Shown: positions 43,240 to 54,461 of the stretch, piece after piece
Layout of the letters: each line of letters begins with the position of its first letter
How positions within the stretch are numbered: the stretch's first letter is position 1
Assembly (NCBI GenBank): GCA_034401795.1
Contig: CM067366.1
Span: 69,990,514-70,054,513 of the forward strand
Origin: Chaetoderma sp. LZ-2023a
Taxonomy: Eukaryota > Mollusca > Caudofoveata > Chaetodermatida > Chaetodermatidae
DNA length: 64,000 bases
Direction: 5' to 3'
The notes under the pieces: generated by a model
Told to the model about the DNA's origin: nothing
What the model saw: only the letters and a program-made list of their open reading frames with translations
Databases searched by the model: none
Made by a program: the position numbers and the translations under genes

Positions 43240-43655
43240 ATAGGGTCACTCTAGCCAAATTTGGCTGATATATGTCAAGCATCTAACGAGAAGCAGCATT
43301 TCGGCAATTTCTGGTAAATTTTTCATAAAACCTAAGATTTTACGGGTTTTTTACCCCCAAAAATTGATCATTTAAAATTCTGAATAGAATTTCTAGAGCC
43401 TACCACTATAGAATCCATTAGTGAAATTTGGTCGTAATATGTCAAGCAGCTAAGGAGGAGTAGCAATTTAACAATTTCTGGTACAGTTTTCATAAAACCA
43501 GATTTTAACGCAAAAAATTGATGAATCAAAATTCTGAATGGAAGTTCTAGAGCCTACGACTCTTCCAGCTAAATTTGGTTGAAATCGGCCAAGTGGTTAA
43601 TGAGGAGTAGTGTTTTAAAGCAAAAGTTGACAGGCTCATCGGGCCAGGTGAGCTA
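43240..43655 (+). mobile_element. Non-autonomous element, AGCTAA-end family, with about 154-bp internal repeats
   Basis: Two and a half diverged monomers containing TCTAGAGCCTAC (about 43392 and 43546) and AATTTGG-GAAAT-like phrases. The right end GGGCCAGGTGAGCTAA matches those at 47816, 49626 and (inverted) 54829. The 5' end is not recognisable. Confidence 0.55.
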
Positions 43656-44079
43656 AAAATTATATTAATTTATACGTAATGAAATCGTCATATGTTAAGA
43701 TTTACTGGTATTACCTTAAGATTTATTTCGTTTGATTACAGTTAGATACACAATTTATACAGATCTAAAAGTATACAATCCTAACAGTTTTATTTTCAAG
43801 CAATTTGGTGTGAATACGTACCTTTAAATATTAAATCCATCAAAGACAAAGTTTATACACTTGACAGACCTTTCAATGTTAATGACAGAAATAGACATGC
43901 CACTATGTAGTGTAATGTCGGCCTACATGTGATGTAATTCACATTTCCAGAGTACCCACCCATCATATGATGTCATAATGAACTGCGTGATGTGTACAAT
44001 GACATCATAATGAAGGACGCGTCGATAAGAGTGTCACGAATGCATATATTTGAAGACGGGTTATGCGTTGTTGTACAAA
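43656..44079. other. No gene recognised
   Basis: AT-rich sequence with a few ATGATGTCAT strings that resemble the satellite at 48.4 kb. No open frame of note. Confidence 0.4.
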
Positions 44080-44235
44080 TTGTATGTCTTTACTATTTAA
44101 TAAATATTCTGTTGAATATTTTGAAACTAATTTGACTGGGCGCTGTTGCTGTCATAGGCAGCAACAGCACCCAATCAAATTAGTTACAAAATATTCAACA
44201 GCTTCCCTGTATAGTTTTCAGGAAATTGATAGCTA
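44080..44235. mobile_element. Foldback MITE-2, best-preserved copy
   Basis: CTGTTGAATATTTTGAAAC (44109 on) and the returning ACAAAATATTCAACAG (to 44211) form a nearly perfect hairpin with GGCGCTGTTGCTG and CAGCAACAGC near the loop. Flanking CTTCCCTGTATAGTTTTC recurs at other copies, so the terminal repeat extends beyond the hairpin. Confidence 0.75.
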
Positions 44236-44371
44236 GGGAATTCAGGGATCGATCAATCCCAACATGGCGAGGTGTGGGTGGAGCTTAGCTAGTGATGGGC
44301 GGGGCGCATAGCTAGAAATGGAACGGTGAATTGTGTATGATGTCAGATACTTCTATTGAATCCTAGCTTCT

Positions 44372-44545
44372 TTAACCATTTAATGTTCAAGCCGCCAAAA
44401 ACAGCATCTGCAATCATCTTGTCGATTAGCAGACGTCAGAGTAATTCACCACTATAATTATAAATATTAATAACTTGGTCAGTCAGTAAATTTCCAAAAT
44501 ATTGTCTTCGCTTGGTCTAGAGACAGATGGTCACTGAGCAACAGT
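44372..44545. mobile_element. Foldback MITE-1, decayed copy
   Basis: TTAACCATTTAATGTTCAAG at the left, AAAACAGCATCTGCA, and later CTTCGCTTGGTCTAGAG. The hairpin centre is degraded. Confidence 0.5.
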
Positions 44546-44581
44546 TGGATTTTTCTGAACACTAACGCCTCTTGTGTCAAC

Positions 44582-44770
44582 TTAAACCATTATTCCTAGA
44601 ATTTGTTCAAGAAAATCGAAATTTTCTCAGAAAATGTCCGTTTGCAGACCAAGAGAAGACAAGTTTTGCAAATTTACCACTGGAATGGCTGGCTCGGTTT
44701 TCAAGCCAGTTTTCCAGTGTTAAAGTTTCAGAGATCGTATTCTTGGCCAGCATGCTAACGATATTTGTGA
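44582..44770. mobile_element. Foldback MITE-1, decayed copy
   Basis: TTAAACCATTATTCC, GTTCAAGAAAATCGAAATTT, TTTGCAGACCAAGAGAAGAC, TGGAATGGCTGGCTCG and a shortened return arm. Confidence 0.65.
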
Positions 44771-44804
44771 ATATCACTGCACAGGCCGGTTTTACTACAT
44801 TGTA

Positions 44805-45030
44805 ATAACTCTTTAACACTCGAGGTGGCCAAAAACAGCTTTTGCAGTGGTCTTTAGAAATGTCCATTTGCAGACCAAGAGAAGACTACATTTGAAAATT
44901 TATCACTGGAATGACTGGCTCTGTTATCGAGCCAGTCATTCCAGTGATAAATTTTTTTAAATAGTCTTCTCCTGGCCCAACAAATTGATATTTTCTATGA
45001 GAAAACTAGTTTTCTTGAGCTAATTTGAGA
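44805..45030. mobile_element. Foldback MITE-1, copy with intact centre
   Basis: CTTTAACACTCGAGG, GCAGTGGTCTTTAGAAATG, then TGACTGGCTCTGTTATCGAG and AGCCAGTCATTCC, closing with GAGCTAATTTGAG. The right terminal AAAGGG is lost. Confidence 0.7.
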
Positions 45031-45039
45031 ACCCGGACT

Positions 45040-45165
45040 TCTCAGAATCTTAATTTTAAAACAATCATTGGTAAGTTGTTGAGTATTTTGAAAATAATTT
45101 GACAGGAACCTGTTACTGCCACAGAGCTCTGAGTTAAATTAGTTTTCAAAATACTCAAATGAATA
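45040..45165. mobile_element. Foldback MITE-2 copy
   Basis: AAGTTGTTGAGTATTTTG and the returning TTTTCAAAATACTCAAA pair around ACCTGTTACTGCC. Confidence 0.6.
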
Positions 45166-45630
45166 TTTTTTGGCCTTCCTCGTCGAAAGGGTTAAAACAT
45201 TAGAAGCCCATATCTCATGCCGTTACGCTTAATGCCAGGTAAGGGAGGTAATCATTCCATTTAGGATTTAACACCCAAGAATTATGTCCCTTTATTCATT
45301 TATCAGCAAAGTGGATCCTGTCTTTAGCGGGTGCAGGAAATTTTGCAAATTAGATGTTCTGCAACGCCATCTCCTGCAGCGCTGATTATTAATATTGTAC
45401 GCAACTTTTGCCTATTGGGGAAAACACATTTTCAAGTACTTCTCAGGCAAATTTCAAATTCAAGGACTGATGCCAAAATTCAAGTACTTTTCAAATTTAT
45501 ACGAATCCTGGTACATGTAGTGTTCAAACTAGAATGTTTTGTTTAAAGAAGTATATCTTGTGCAGGAAAATTTTGTCGAGTCCAGACCATTTTTTTTTTT
45601 TACAAACTCCTAGTAGCTAATGCTTACACT
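45166..45630. other. No gene recognised
   Basis: Anonymous sequence with an 11-base T run near 45590-45600. Confidence 0.4.
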
Positions 45631-45631
45631 T

Positions 45632-45895
45632 AACCACACAATCAGATCAAACCTAATTAGTCAGGTTCCAGCTAGACAATATGTAAATACAATCTGACCA
45701 CCAAATGCTAAATTTTGATTGGTCCATGACAGCCATGTTTTATCACAAGATGATTAAAATAAGTTCCAGAGAACTTGATCTGTGATAAAATATGGCAGTC
45801 ATGGACAAATCAAAATTTAGTATTTGGTGGCCAGATTGGATTTTTATATTGGCTGAATGGAACCTGGATACGGTTTGATCGGTTAGTTATCCATG
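45632..45895. mobile_element. Palindromic MITE-4 with arms of about 110 bases
   Basis: CAGGTTCCA near 45662 pairs with TGGAACCTG near 45858. Outside them ATCAAACC and GGTTTGAT also pair. Within the arms CCACCAAATGCTAAATTTTG and CAAAATTTAGTATTTGGTGG are complementary. The loop is near 45745-45775. Confidence 0.75.
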
Positions 45896-45968
45896 AAACT
45901 TAAAAGTTTCAGCCTGATCTGAACAGCAGTATCTGAGATGTTATTTTCAAGAGCACGATGGCCACTGG

Positions 45969-47816
45969 AACAAGAGGCCCAAGGGGCCTGTGTCGCTCAC
46001 CTGGAGCAACATCAATTTTTTTCAAAATTGTTTCTGGGTGGTTTAGCAGTCTTTTAAATGAGTTTGTGGACATTTTTGAACGTGCAATATGGCCGCCAAA
46101 CACACTACGTTTTGATTGGCCCATGTTTTTTTGATGGATCGACTTCCCATGAACACATTTTAATGGCCCAAATTTCAGCCTGATCCCTTTAGCGGTTCTG
46201 GAGTAGTCATTTTCGTGAAAACTAAGTCATCCAAGATGGTCGCTGAACAATTTGGTCAATCAAGTCCTCTTGAACAAACTTGGCTTACCTCTTAGCTTAG
46301 ATGAAGATTCCGCAAGCGGTTTCGGAGATTTTTAGACATTTCCTGAAATCGGCCGAAATCCAAAATGGCTGCTGGGCAAATTGGCTGGTCAGGTTCATTT
46401 GAACAAACTTGGAACCTTATACCCTAAGGATGTTTCCTGCCAAATATAATTGAAATCGGCCTGGTAGTTCTCGAGAAAGACATTTTAAATTTCCCCTTGC
46501 TTTAGCATGGGAGCTTTTGACGAGAAAATTATCCAAGATGGCCACCAAACCGTTTATCCGACAGTTTCGAAAATTGCAAATTTGAGCTCAGAATACCCAG
46601 AAACATATATAGAACCAATTTTGACCTCAAAATCCATCAAATAAAAAAATCCAATATGTCCACCAAACACGCTACATTTTGATTGGCCCATGGCGGCCAT
46701 GTTTTTTGTCTGAGCAACTTCCCTTGAACAAACTTTAATGGCCCTTAGTCCCTAATCATATCTCCCAAATTTCGGCCTGATCCATTCAGCCGTTCTCTGA
46801 AGAAGTCGTTTTCGCGAAAACTATGTCATCCATGATGGCCGCTGAACCATTCGGTCAATCAAGTCGTCTTGAACAAACTTGGCTTACGTCTTTGCCTAGA
46901 TGAGGTATCATAAATTTTGAATCGATTCCCCAAGTCGTTTCGGAGGAGATTTTTAGACATTTCCTAAAATCAGCCGAAATCCAAGATAGCCGCCGGTCAA
47001 ATAAGCTGATCGGCTTCATTTGAACAAACTTGGATTCCTAAGCCCTAAGGATGCTTCCTGCTACATATCATTGAAATCGGCCTAGTAGTTCTCCAGAAGA
47101 AGACATTTTAAATTTCCCATGGCTTTAGTATGGGCACTTTCACCGGGAAAATAATCCAAGATGGTTGCCAAACCATTTATCCGACAGTCTCGAAAATGCC
47201 AAATTTGAGATCAGAATACCCAAAAAACACGTATAACACCAATTTCGGCCTCAAAATCCATCAAATAAAAAAATCAAACATGGCTGCCAAGCACGCTATA
47301 TTTTGATTGGCCCACGGGGGCCATGTTTTTTGACGGTTCAACTTCCCTTGAACACAGTTTATTGGCCCTTAATCCCTAATCATATCTGCCGAATTTCGAC
47401 CCGATCCGTTCAGAAGTTCTGGAGGTCATTTTCGCTAAAACTAGGTCAACCAAGATGGCCGCTGAACCATTTGACCAATCAAGTTCCCTTGAACAAACTT
47501 GGTTCAGCTCTTGCCCTAGATAATATTTCATGAGTTTTGCATCAATCCCCATAACGGTTTCGGAGAAGTTTTTTTAAAGATGTTTCCTAAAATTGGCCGA
47601 AATCCAAGATGGCCACCGGCCAAATTGGTCAATCGGCTTCATTTGAACAAACTTGAATCCCTATGCCCTAAGGATGCTTCCTGCCAAATATAATTTAAGT
47701 CAGCCCAGTGGTTCTTGAGAAGAAGTCGTTTAAGGAAAAGTTGACGGATGGATGGAGACACGACGGACGGTCGCCACGGCATAAGCTCACTTGGCCTTTC
47801 AGGCCAGGCGAGCTAA
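45969..47816 (+). mobile_element. Non-autonomous element E1 (ACAAGAGGCCC start, AGCTAA hairpin end, three long internal repeats)
   Basis: Starts AACAAGAGGCCCAAGGGGCC and TCGCTCACCTGG. The interior has three diverged monomers of about 570-620 bases, marked by TTTGATTGGCCCA at 46111, 46678 and 47302 and by ATCCAAGATGG phrases. It ends with an imperfect hairpin AGCTCACTTGGCCT / AGGCCAGGCGAGCT and then AA. No significant protein frame. Relatives are at 48671 and (inverted) 54829. The architecture recalls tandem-core elements with Helentron/pearl-like ends; that placement is inference. Confidence 0.65.
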
Positions 47817-48439
47817 AAATGAACCCATCAACGTTCTGAATGCAGTTTCTGGAGCCAATCTTCACAGGATTCGTCCACCCAACAACTCATTGAAATCTGA
47901 TCCCATTCATTTCCTATAGGATTTCCGAAAGATATGAAAATCCAAGATAGCTGCAGAAAAAAATGAACAATCTAAATTCTGAATGGCGACTATGACATGT
48001 GGTACTTCTGGCCAACTTTGATCAAAATCGGACCAAATGATTAAAGGCTACAGATGAAAATTAGATTTCAATAAAAATGCCAAAAATAAGTTTTAATCAT
48101 ATTTTAAGAATTAAAAACAATTTGGCTAATTATGACAAACTTATTCAATATTAAAACTTCTATTAAAATCGTTGATTTTGACACTCGTCAAAATTCACAC
48201 TATGACATCATCGCATAAATCGTCAATCATGTTTTCATATTACATCACATGTTTTCAGAATAGAAGCTGGCGTCTAATAAATTCATGAAGCAGGACATTA
48301 GATCCAATTCAATTGCTAGTATGACAGACAAGTCATTGCATGGTTAATACATGGTGGTGTCGGAATGAGCTGTATGCATGGTTAAGACATGGTGGTGTCG
48401 AAATGATCTGTATTGAGTGACCAATCGTCAATAACAAAT
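47817..48439. other. No gene; diverged repeat fragments
   Basis: Phrases such as TTCTGAATGGCGA, TTGATCAAAATCGG and GGAGCC-like strings relate it to the 154-bp repeats at 43.3 and 51.1 kb. There is a short direct repeat around CATGGTGGTGTCGRAATGA near 48352-48400. No gene. Confidence 0.4.
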
Positions 48440-50838
48440 TATCATTCACATGATGATGTCATACAACAATCATTCACATGATGGCGTCATACAACAATCA
48501 TTCACCAGGAGATGTCATACAACAATCATTCGCACGATGATGTCAGACAACAACAATCACTCGCACAATGACGTCATACAACAACAATCATTCATGCGAT
48601 GACGTCATACAACAACAATCATTCACACGATGACGTCATACAACAATCATTCACACGCTAACGCCATACAACAAGAGGCCCAAAGGGCCTGTATCGCTCA
48701 CCTGGACCATAGGCATTTCAACTAGAATGCTCTTTATCAACAACATGGCCACCAAACCGTTTATCCGGCAGTTTCGAAAATTGCAAATTTGAGATCAGAA
48801 TACCAAAAAAAAACATACAAAACCAATTTCAGCCTCAAAATCCATCAAGTAAAAAACCCAATATGGACGCCAAACATGCTATATTTTGATTGGCCCATGG
48901 TGTCCTTGGTCCCTAATCATATCTGCCAAATTTCGGCCCGTTCCCTTCAGCGGTTGTGGACAAGTCGTTTTTGCTACAACTAGGTCACCCAAGATGGCCG
49001 CCGAACCATTTGACCAATCAATTTCCCTTGAACAAACTTGGTTCAGCACTTGTCCTAAATCATATTTCATGAGGTTTGTATCAATCCCCTAAGCGGTTTC
49101 GGAGATTTCTAGACGTTTCTAAAAATCAGCCAAAATCCAAGATGGCCGTCAGCCCAATTGAACGATCGGCTTCGTTTGAACAAACTTTAATGGGCCTTGG
49201 TCCCTAAACATATCTGCCAAATTTCGGCCCGATCCCTTCAGCGGTTCTGGAAGTCAATTTCATGAAAACTAGGTCAACCAAGATGGCCACCGCACCATTT
49301 GACCAATCAAGTTCCCTTGAACAAACTTGGTTCAGCTCTTGCCCTAGATGAGATTTGCATCAATCCCCTAAGCAGTTACGGAGAAGATCTTTAAAGACGT
49401 TTCCTAAAATCGGCCTAAATCAAAGATAGCCGCTGGCCAAATTGGCCGATAGGGTTTATTTGAACAAACTTGGATCCCTATCCCCTAAGGATGCTTCCTG
49501 CCAAATATAATTGAAATCGGTCCAGTGGTTCTTGAGACGAAGTCGTTTAAAGGAAAGGTTGATGGACGACGGAGTCGTCATGGCATACATGTAAGCTCAC
49601 TTGGCCTTTAAGGCCAGGTGAACTAACAACAATCATTCACATGATGATGTCATACAACAATCATTCACGCGATGACGTCATACAACAACAATCATTCACA
49701 CGATGATGTCATACAACAACAATCATTCACACGATGATGTGATACAACAACAATCATTCACACGATGACATCATACAACAACAATCATTCACACGATGAT
49801 GTCATACAACAACAATCATTCACGTGATGATGTCATACAACAACAATCATTCACGTAATGACATCATACAACAACAATCATTCACACAATGACATCATAC
49901 AACAACAATCATTTACACAATAGCGTCATACAACAACAATCATTCACACGATGATGCCATACAACAACAATCATTCACACGATGATGCCATACAACAACA
50001 ATCATTCATGTGATGACGTCATACAACAACAATCATTCGCACAATGATGCCATACAACAATCATTCACGTGATGACATCATACAACAACCATTCACGTGA
50101 TGATGTCACAGAAAATCATTCACGTGATGACATCATACAACAATCATTCACGTGATGACGTCATACAGCAATCATTCACCAGGTGATGCCATACAACAAT
50201 CATTCACATGGTGATGTCACACGAAAAAAAATCATTCACGTGATGATGTAATACTACAACAATCATTCACACGATGACGTCATACCACAACAATCAATCG
50301 TGTCATACAACAACAATCATTCACACGATGATGTCATACAACAATCATTCACACACACAAAAAAATCATTTACGTGATGATGAAATACCGCAACAATCAT
50401 TCACACGATGATGGCATACCACAACAATCATTCACGTGATGATGTCATACCACAACAATCATTCGCACAATGATGTCATACCACAACAATCATTCGCACA
50501 ATGATGTCATACAACAACAATCATTCACATGATGATGTTATACAACAACAATCATTCACATGATGATGTCATAAAACAATCATTCATGTCATGACGTCAT
50601 ACAACAATCATTCACGTAATGATGTCATACTATAACAATCAGTCACATGATGACATCATACAACAATCATTCACGTCACGACGTCATACAAGAATCATTC
50701 ATGTGGTGAGGTCTTACCATAACAATCATTCACGTGATGATCTCATACAACAATCATTCACATGACAATCATTCATGTGATGATGTCATACAACAATCAT
50801 TCACGTGACGATGTCATACAATAACAATCATTCACAGC
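48440..50838 (+). repeat. Satellite of about 28-31 bp units with CACGTG and TGACGTCA variants, interrupted by E2
   Basis: The unit is approximately AACAATCATTCACGTG followed by ATGACGTCATACAAC. Dozens of copies run head to tail, most differing at the CG dinucleotides (CACGTG to CACATG or CACACG; TGACGTCA to TGATGTCA or TGACATCA). The ACA number varies between units. It is interrupted by the element at 48671-49625. Repeats are directly adjacent with no spacers, so it is not a CRISPR array. Confidence 0.92.
48671..49625 (+). mobile_element. Non-autonomous element E2 inserted in the satellite
   Basis: Starts ACAAGAGGCCCAAAGGGCC and TCGCTCACCTGG, and ends AGCTCACTTGGCCTTTAAGG CCAGGTGAACTA. Removing it leaves CATACA joined to ACAACAATCATTC, a normal satellite unit, so it inserted without an obvious target duplication. 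The interior is shorter than E1 and has about one and a half of its monomers. Confidence 0.65.
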
Positions 50839-50979
50839 ACTGTGATTCTCATGAGAAATTGAATTGAAGATGAATTTTTGTGGTGAAATTCACTCTTATG
50901 GCATTTGTAAGGAATTCGAAAAGATGCAAATTTTACACTTTATTTTTTATTTTTTAAATTATACAAAAGCATAATCTGA

Positions 50980-51345
50980 CCGTAAAATAGTCAAATTCAG
51001 TTGAAATGCACTAAGCAGCTAAGGAGGAGATGTATTTTGACGATTTCAGCTAAGTTTTTCACAAAATTAAACATTTTCAACCAAAAAATTTACCAATCAA
51101 AATTCTGAATTGAAGTTCTGGAAGTGAGCACCAGAAAATCCTTCCAGCCAAATTCGGTTAAAATCCGCTAAGGAGGAGATGCATTTGGACGCTTTTCGCT
51201 AAATCTTTCGAATCTAAGTTTTTCACCCAAAGAATTGACATATGGAGCCTGCCATTCTAACCAAACAAATTTGGTTGAAATCCAGCAAGTGGCTGAGGAG
51301 GAGATGCGTTTTGGCAATTTCAGGTAAAGATTTGTATGCCTTTGA
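50980..51345 (+). repeat. Diverged tandem repeat related to the 43.3-kb element
   Basis: Phrases GCTAAGGAGGAGATG and AAATTTGGTTGAAATCC recur two or three times at about 130-160 base spacing. The same phrases occur at 43.3-43.6 kb. No recognisable ends. Confidence 0.5.
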
Positions 51346-51359
51346 TGAATTTACATTTA

Positions 51360-51455
51360 AGAAACATGGTGTTGAATAATTTGAAACTAACTTGGCTGGG
51401 AGCTGTTGCTGCCAATATTCAACAGCTTAATATATAGTTACATTGAAATTGAGAT
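51360..51455. mobile_element. Foldback MITE-2, partial copy
   Basis: GTGTTGAATAATTTGAAAC, TTGGCTGGGAGCTGTTGCTG, then directly AATATTCAACAGCTTAATAT. The inner part of one arm is missing. Confidence 0.6.
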
Positions 51456-51761
51456 GGCAGGAGATAGTATCAAAATTGATTTCTAAGACACATACAAGTA
51501 CAAAGTGGGCTAGAAATGGGCGGGGTATAGCTAGAAACAGATCGTTCTATTTTCCTAATTGCATTAACTTGACCATTTGAGTGTTTAACCTGCGAATCAA
51601 TATGGTTATTCGGACATCACAGGACACCCTCCAGTGCATGGTCGAGCGCAAGATCCCTCCAGTCATGTCAGTGGCAACGGTGATGACAACTTGGACACGT
51701 CCAGATGGAAAAAGCAAACTATGCAGAAATAATTTCAATTATCATGATTATAATCGTAATC

Positions 51762-52090
51762 CTTTATTGGTCAAGACTGGTCCACAATTTGAAATTCTTT
51801 CTTTGTGAACATTCATTTGCAGGCCAAGAAGACTGAACATTTAATACTAGAATAACTGGCTTGATAGAAAGATCAGTCATCAGATCAGGCATTCCAGGGT
51901 TAGACTTTGCAAAAAATCTTCTGGTCATTCACTAATATGACTGCAGAAGTTTAGATTTTCTGGAGCAATCAATAGCTGAGACAATCATATCTATAGTGGT
52001 ATAATTTAGAAGGTGGTGATGTGGTCTCTTGGCCTGCAAATTGACATTTTCTATGAGAAAATCAAAATCATCAACTTGAGGGTTAAAAAC
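51762..52090. mobile_element. Foldback MITE-1, expanded or decayed copy
   Basis: Contains GGTCAAGACTGGTCC, CATTTGCAGGCCAAGAAGAC, a returning TCTTGGCCTGCAAATTGAC, TTTTCTATGAGAAAATC and a final GAGGGTTAAAA. At about 330 bases it is longer than the standard copy, so other sequence has inserted. It lies about 150 bases beyond the 3' end of RNPC3. Confidence 0.55.
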
Positions 52091-52233
52091 ATACTCCACT
52101 GATATGACAAGACAAAAAGTCTTCAAAAATTCATTTTTATCTTCCATGATAAGGTACTTATATACATTTTCTTAATAGCTAACTCTCATGATATTTGTGA
52201 TTCTAAAACTGTAAACACATTACATTTTTGCAT

Positions 52234-53724
52234 TTATTTAGCTTTTGTTGATCTGGCAAACTGTACCACTATAGGCTTATCATTAAGCAGGTAACCATTT
52301 GTGTCTTTCAATGCATGTGAAGCACATTCCTCTGACACAAAGCTTACAAAGGCTTGACCTTTCATACGGCCTTCTTTCATCAAGCGAACATCAAACGCAT
52401 TTTGACCCTGTTCCGTCTCAAGTTCCGCATAACCGCCAAAGATATTAACCAGATCCTGTTCAGTGATGTGCTTTGCCACATTTTTAACATAAAGTCGGCA
52501 AGTAGGATCGCCGGATTTGTAATTCTTAAACACAGATATTTTATTCCATTCCCGTTTGGAGATCTGTCCTGCTCTGAGTTTATTTGCTGTTAAGAATTGT
52601 GATTTATCATAAATCAGTTCATTGTTCGCTTCTTCTGGTTCAGGTGGTAATGGCTTAACAGGCTCAATTTTACCAAAGCCAGTTGTTTGCGACTCCTCTG
52701 AATCAGCCTGTGAAGGTTCAATCGGTGGTGTGATTGTTCCTTCATGTACAGCAATATCCTGTTCACCAGGAACATCAATAGCCAGATCAGTAACACTACC
52801 CGGTAACTTCAGTTCAATACGCTTCAGTGCAAGCTGTTCTGTTGGCTGTTCAAAGACATCACAAGTCATGACAACTGGGGCATCGGGCAGACGTGGTAAT
52901 GCAGGTAGGGGTGGCTGTATCAGTAGTTTTGCTTTCTTAGGCTGTTTTACGTGTTTATTCTTACGAGGTCGTTTTGACACTCCTCGTCGTGAATCAGCTT
53001 CCTTTTTATCACGTCTGACCGGGTCCTCTTCATCACTTTCCAGTTCCGACTCCTCACTACTTTCCACCTCCATCTCTACCTCAGTAATCGGTGGGAAAGG
53101 ACTTGACTCGCCTGGCGGAACAGGTGGTGCAATTGTGATGGGACCAAAAGGCGCTGGAATGTTCAACTTATTCATTAAGTGTAACACCTGTATATAGAGT
53201 TTAGGATGAGCTGCGAGCGCATGCATGATGTTTGTGAGAATAGCTACCGTTGGTGAAGGATAAGCATAAAGCAGAGATGGGTTTCGTGGGTAGTCTATCC
53301 CGAGCTTTGTGTAGATGTTATCTTTTTCTCGCAAAATCTGTTGCAGACGAGATGATTCCTGAAATGAAACAGGTTTCTTTGAATCAGCACTAGCAGAACT
53401 ATTTGTGCTGTCTGTTGATTTAGATTCAACATTAGGTCCGCTGTTGTCACTACTTTTTGGAAAGCTACTGGCTTGTGATTTCTGAGCAAATTCTGCAGAT
53501 AAACGGCAACCAATGATTTCCAATTGATGTAATCTAGTCACGGCATCTTTAGCCGACACTGAATCTGGAAATGTTGCGAAAGCAGTATGATTCATACGAC
53601 CATTCTGTGACATCAGTCGGACACTCGTAGCACCAAAATGTGTCAGCAAATCTTCCTTCTCGTCACTAGACAGTTCTTTAGGTAAATGTCGTATAAACAG
53701 CGTTGTCATGTCAATATCGGCCAT
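52234..53724 (-). CDS. RNPC3: RNA-binding region-containing protein 3 (U11/U12-65K)
   Basis: A 496-codon uninterrupted minus-strand frame. An N-terminal RRM (about 7-83) has RNP2 LFIRHL (9-14) and RNP1-like MNHTAFATF (44-52). A conserved central block LHLMNKLNIPAPFGPI (181-196) is followed by an acidic Glu/Asp stretch and a Lys/Arg-rich segment (about 215-268). A C-terminal RRM (about 408-492) has CRLYVKNVAKH and KGQAFVSF (455-462), ending in VVQFARS. This domain order and the spacer motifs match animal RNPC3, the U12-type spliceosome protein whose C-terminal RRM binds U12 snRNA and whose N-terminal part contacts the U11-59K protein. The first Met gives the family N-terminus. No intron is present, although the mammalian gene has many. 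AATAAA overlaps the stop codon (TAAATAAA). It is flanked by MITEs and by non-coding DNA. Confidence 0.93.
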   Translation of the reverse strand: MADIDMTTLFIRHLPKELSSDEKEDLLTHFGATSVRLMSQNGRMNHTAFATFPDSVSAKDAVTRLHQLEIIGCRLSAEFAQKSQASSFPKSSDNSGPNVESKSTDSTNSSASADSKKPVSFQESSRLQQILREKDNIYTKLGIDYPRNPSLLYAYPSPTVAILTNIMHALAAHPKLYIQVLHLMNKLNIPAPFGPITIAPPVPPGESSPFPPITEVEMEVESSEESELESDEEDPVRRDKKEADSRRGVSKRPRKNKHVKQPKKAKLLIQPPLPALPRLPDAPVVMTCDVFEQPTEQLALKRIELKLPGSVTDLAIDVPGEQDIAVHEGTITPPIEPSQADSEESQTTGFGKIEPVKPLPPEPEEANNELIYDKSQFLTANKLRAGQISKREWNKISVFKNYKSGDPTCRLYVKNVAKHITEQDLVNIFGGYAELETEQGQNAFDVRLMKEGRMKGQAFVSFVSEECASHALKDTNGYLLNDKPIVVQFARSTKAK

Positions 53725-54299
53725 GATTCTGGATCAAATATGGACACTAGCCGTGGTGTAACTAGTCAAATTATATGATTATGTATGGTGCATGAACATG
53801 TCAGTTATATAATCTATATGGCATAGGTCATGTAGGTATACCTAGTGCAACTGGCGTCTATAGAGAAAATAGTAGCAGCAGCAATAAAATAGCTCTGATG
53901 GAAGTTGTCTAAAAAATCTCGTGGAACTGTTCCTCAAAATCCAGTTACAGGCTTGAACTACAAGTTAGAAGTGAGGACAAAATTAATGAGAATACTAAAC
54001 TGTTTATTCACATCAAATCACTTCAGAAATAATATAATTATTCTTAGTCTATGGTAATGTTTACTTGTGTCCATTTTGATTGTATTTAATATTGATGGAA
54101 AGTCTTCACAGGATGTGTTGTTAGACTGGCTGTGTGCTCCTTGCATCCTGTCTTTGTGTGCTAACTTAGACTGTGAGACCCTTCATCAATGGACAGCTTT
54201 GCTACAATCGCTCGATGATGTAAGGCACTGAAACACAGAATTTATGAATCATCCGACTGTTGAGTTTTTGCAAACTACAATAATATTCCAGGGGTTATA
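53725..54299. other. RNPC3 5' flank; no other gene
   Basis: Presumed promoter side of RNPC3. No TATA box or other site is clear. A short AGTAGCAGCAGCAATAA stretch lies near 53870. Confidence 0.4.
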
Positions 54300-54430
54300 T
54301 CTCTGGACCTGCTTTAGAAATATTTTGAAAACACTTTGAGTGAAGGTTGTTGGGGACTACGCCACGAACAACTTTCAGTCAAATAGTTTTCAAAATATCC
54401 AGCATGTCAACAGTTTTTGCTCAGTGAAAT
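54300..54430. mobile_element. Foldback MITE-2 copy, diverged
   Basis: GAAATATTTTGAAAACACTTT and the returning AATAGTTTTCAAAATATCC pair around GTTGTTGG...AACAAC. Confidence 0.55.
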
Positions 54431-54461
54431 TATTGTCTGGAGGCTTGTAGCAGCGAGACAT

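Noticed and set aside
48440..50838. CRISPR-like regular repeats
   Set aside because: Units are about 28-31 bases head to tail with no unique spacers, and the context is eukaryotic; it is a satellite.
53725..54299. A bidirectional promoter or second gene upstream of RNPC3
   Set aside because: No conserved promoter element or open frame could be seen on the opposite side.
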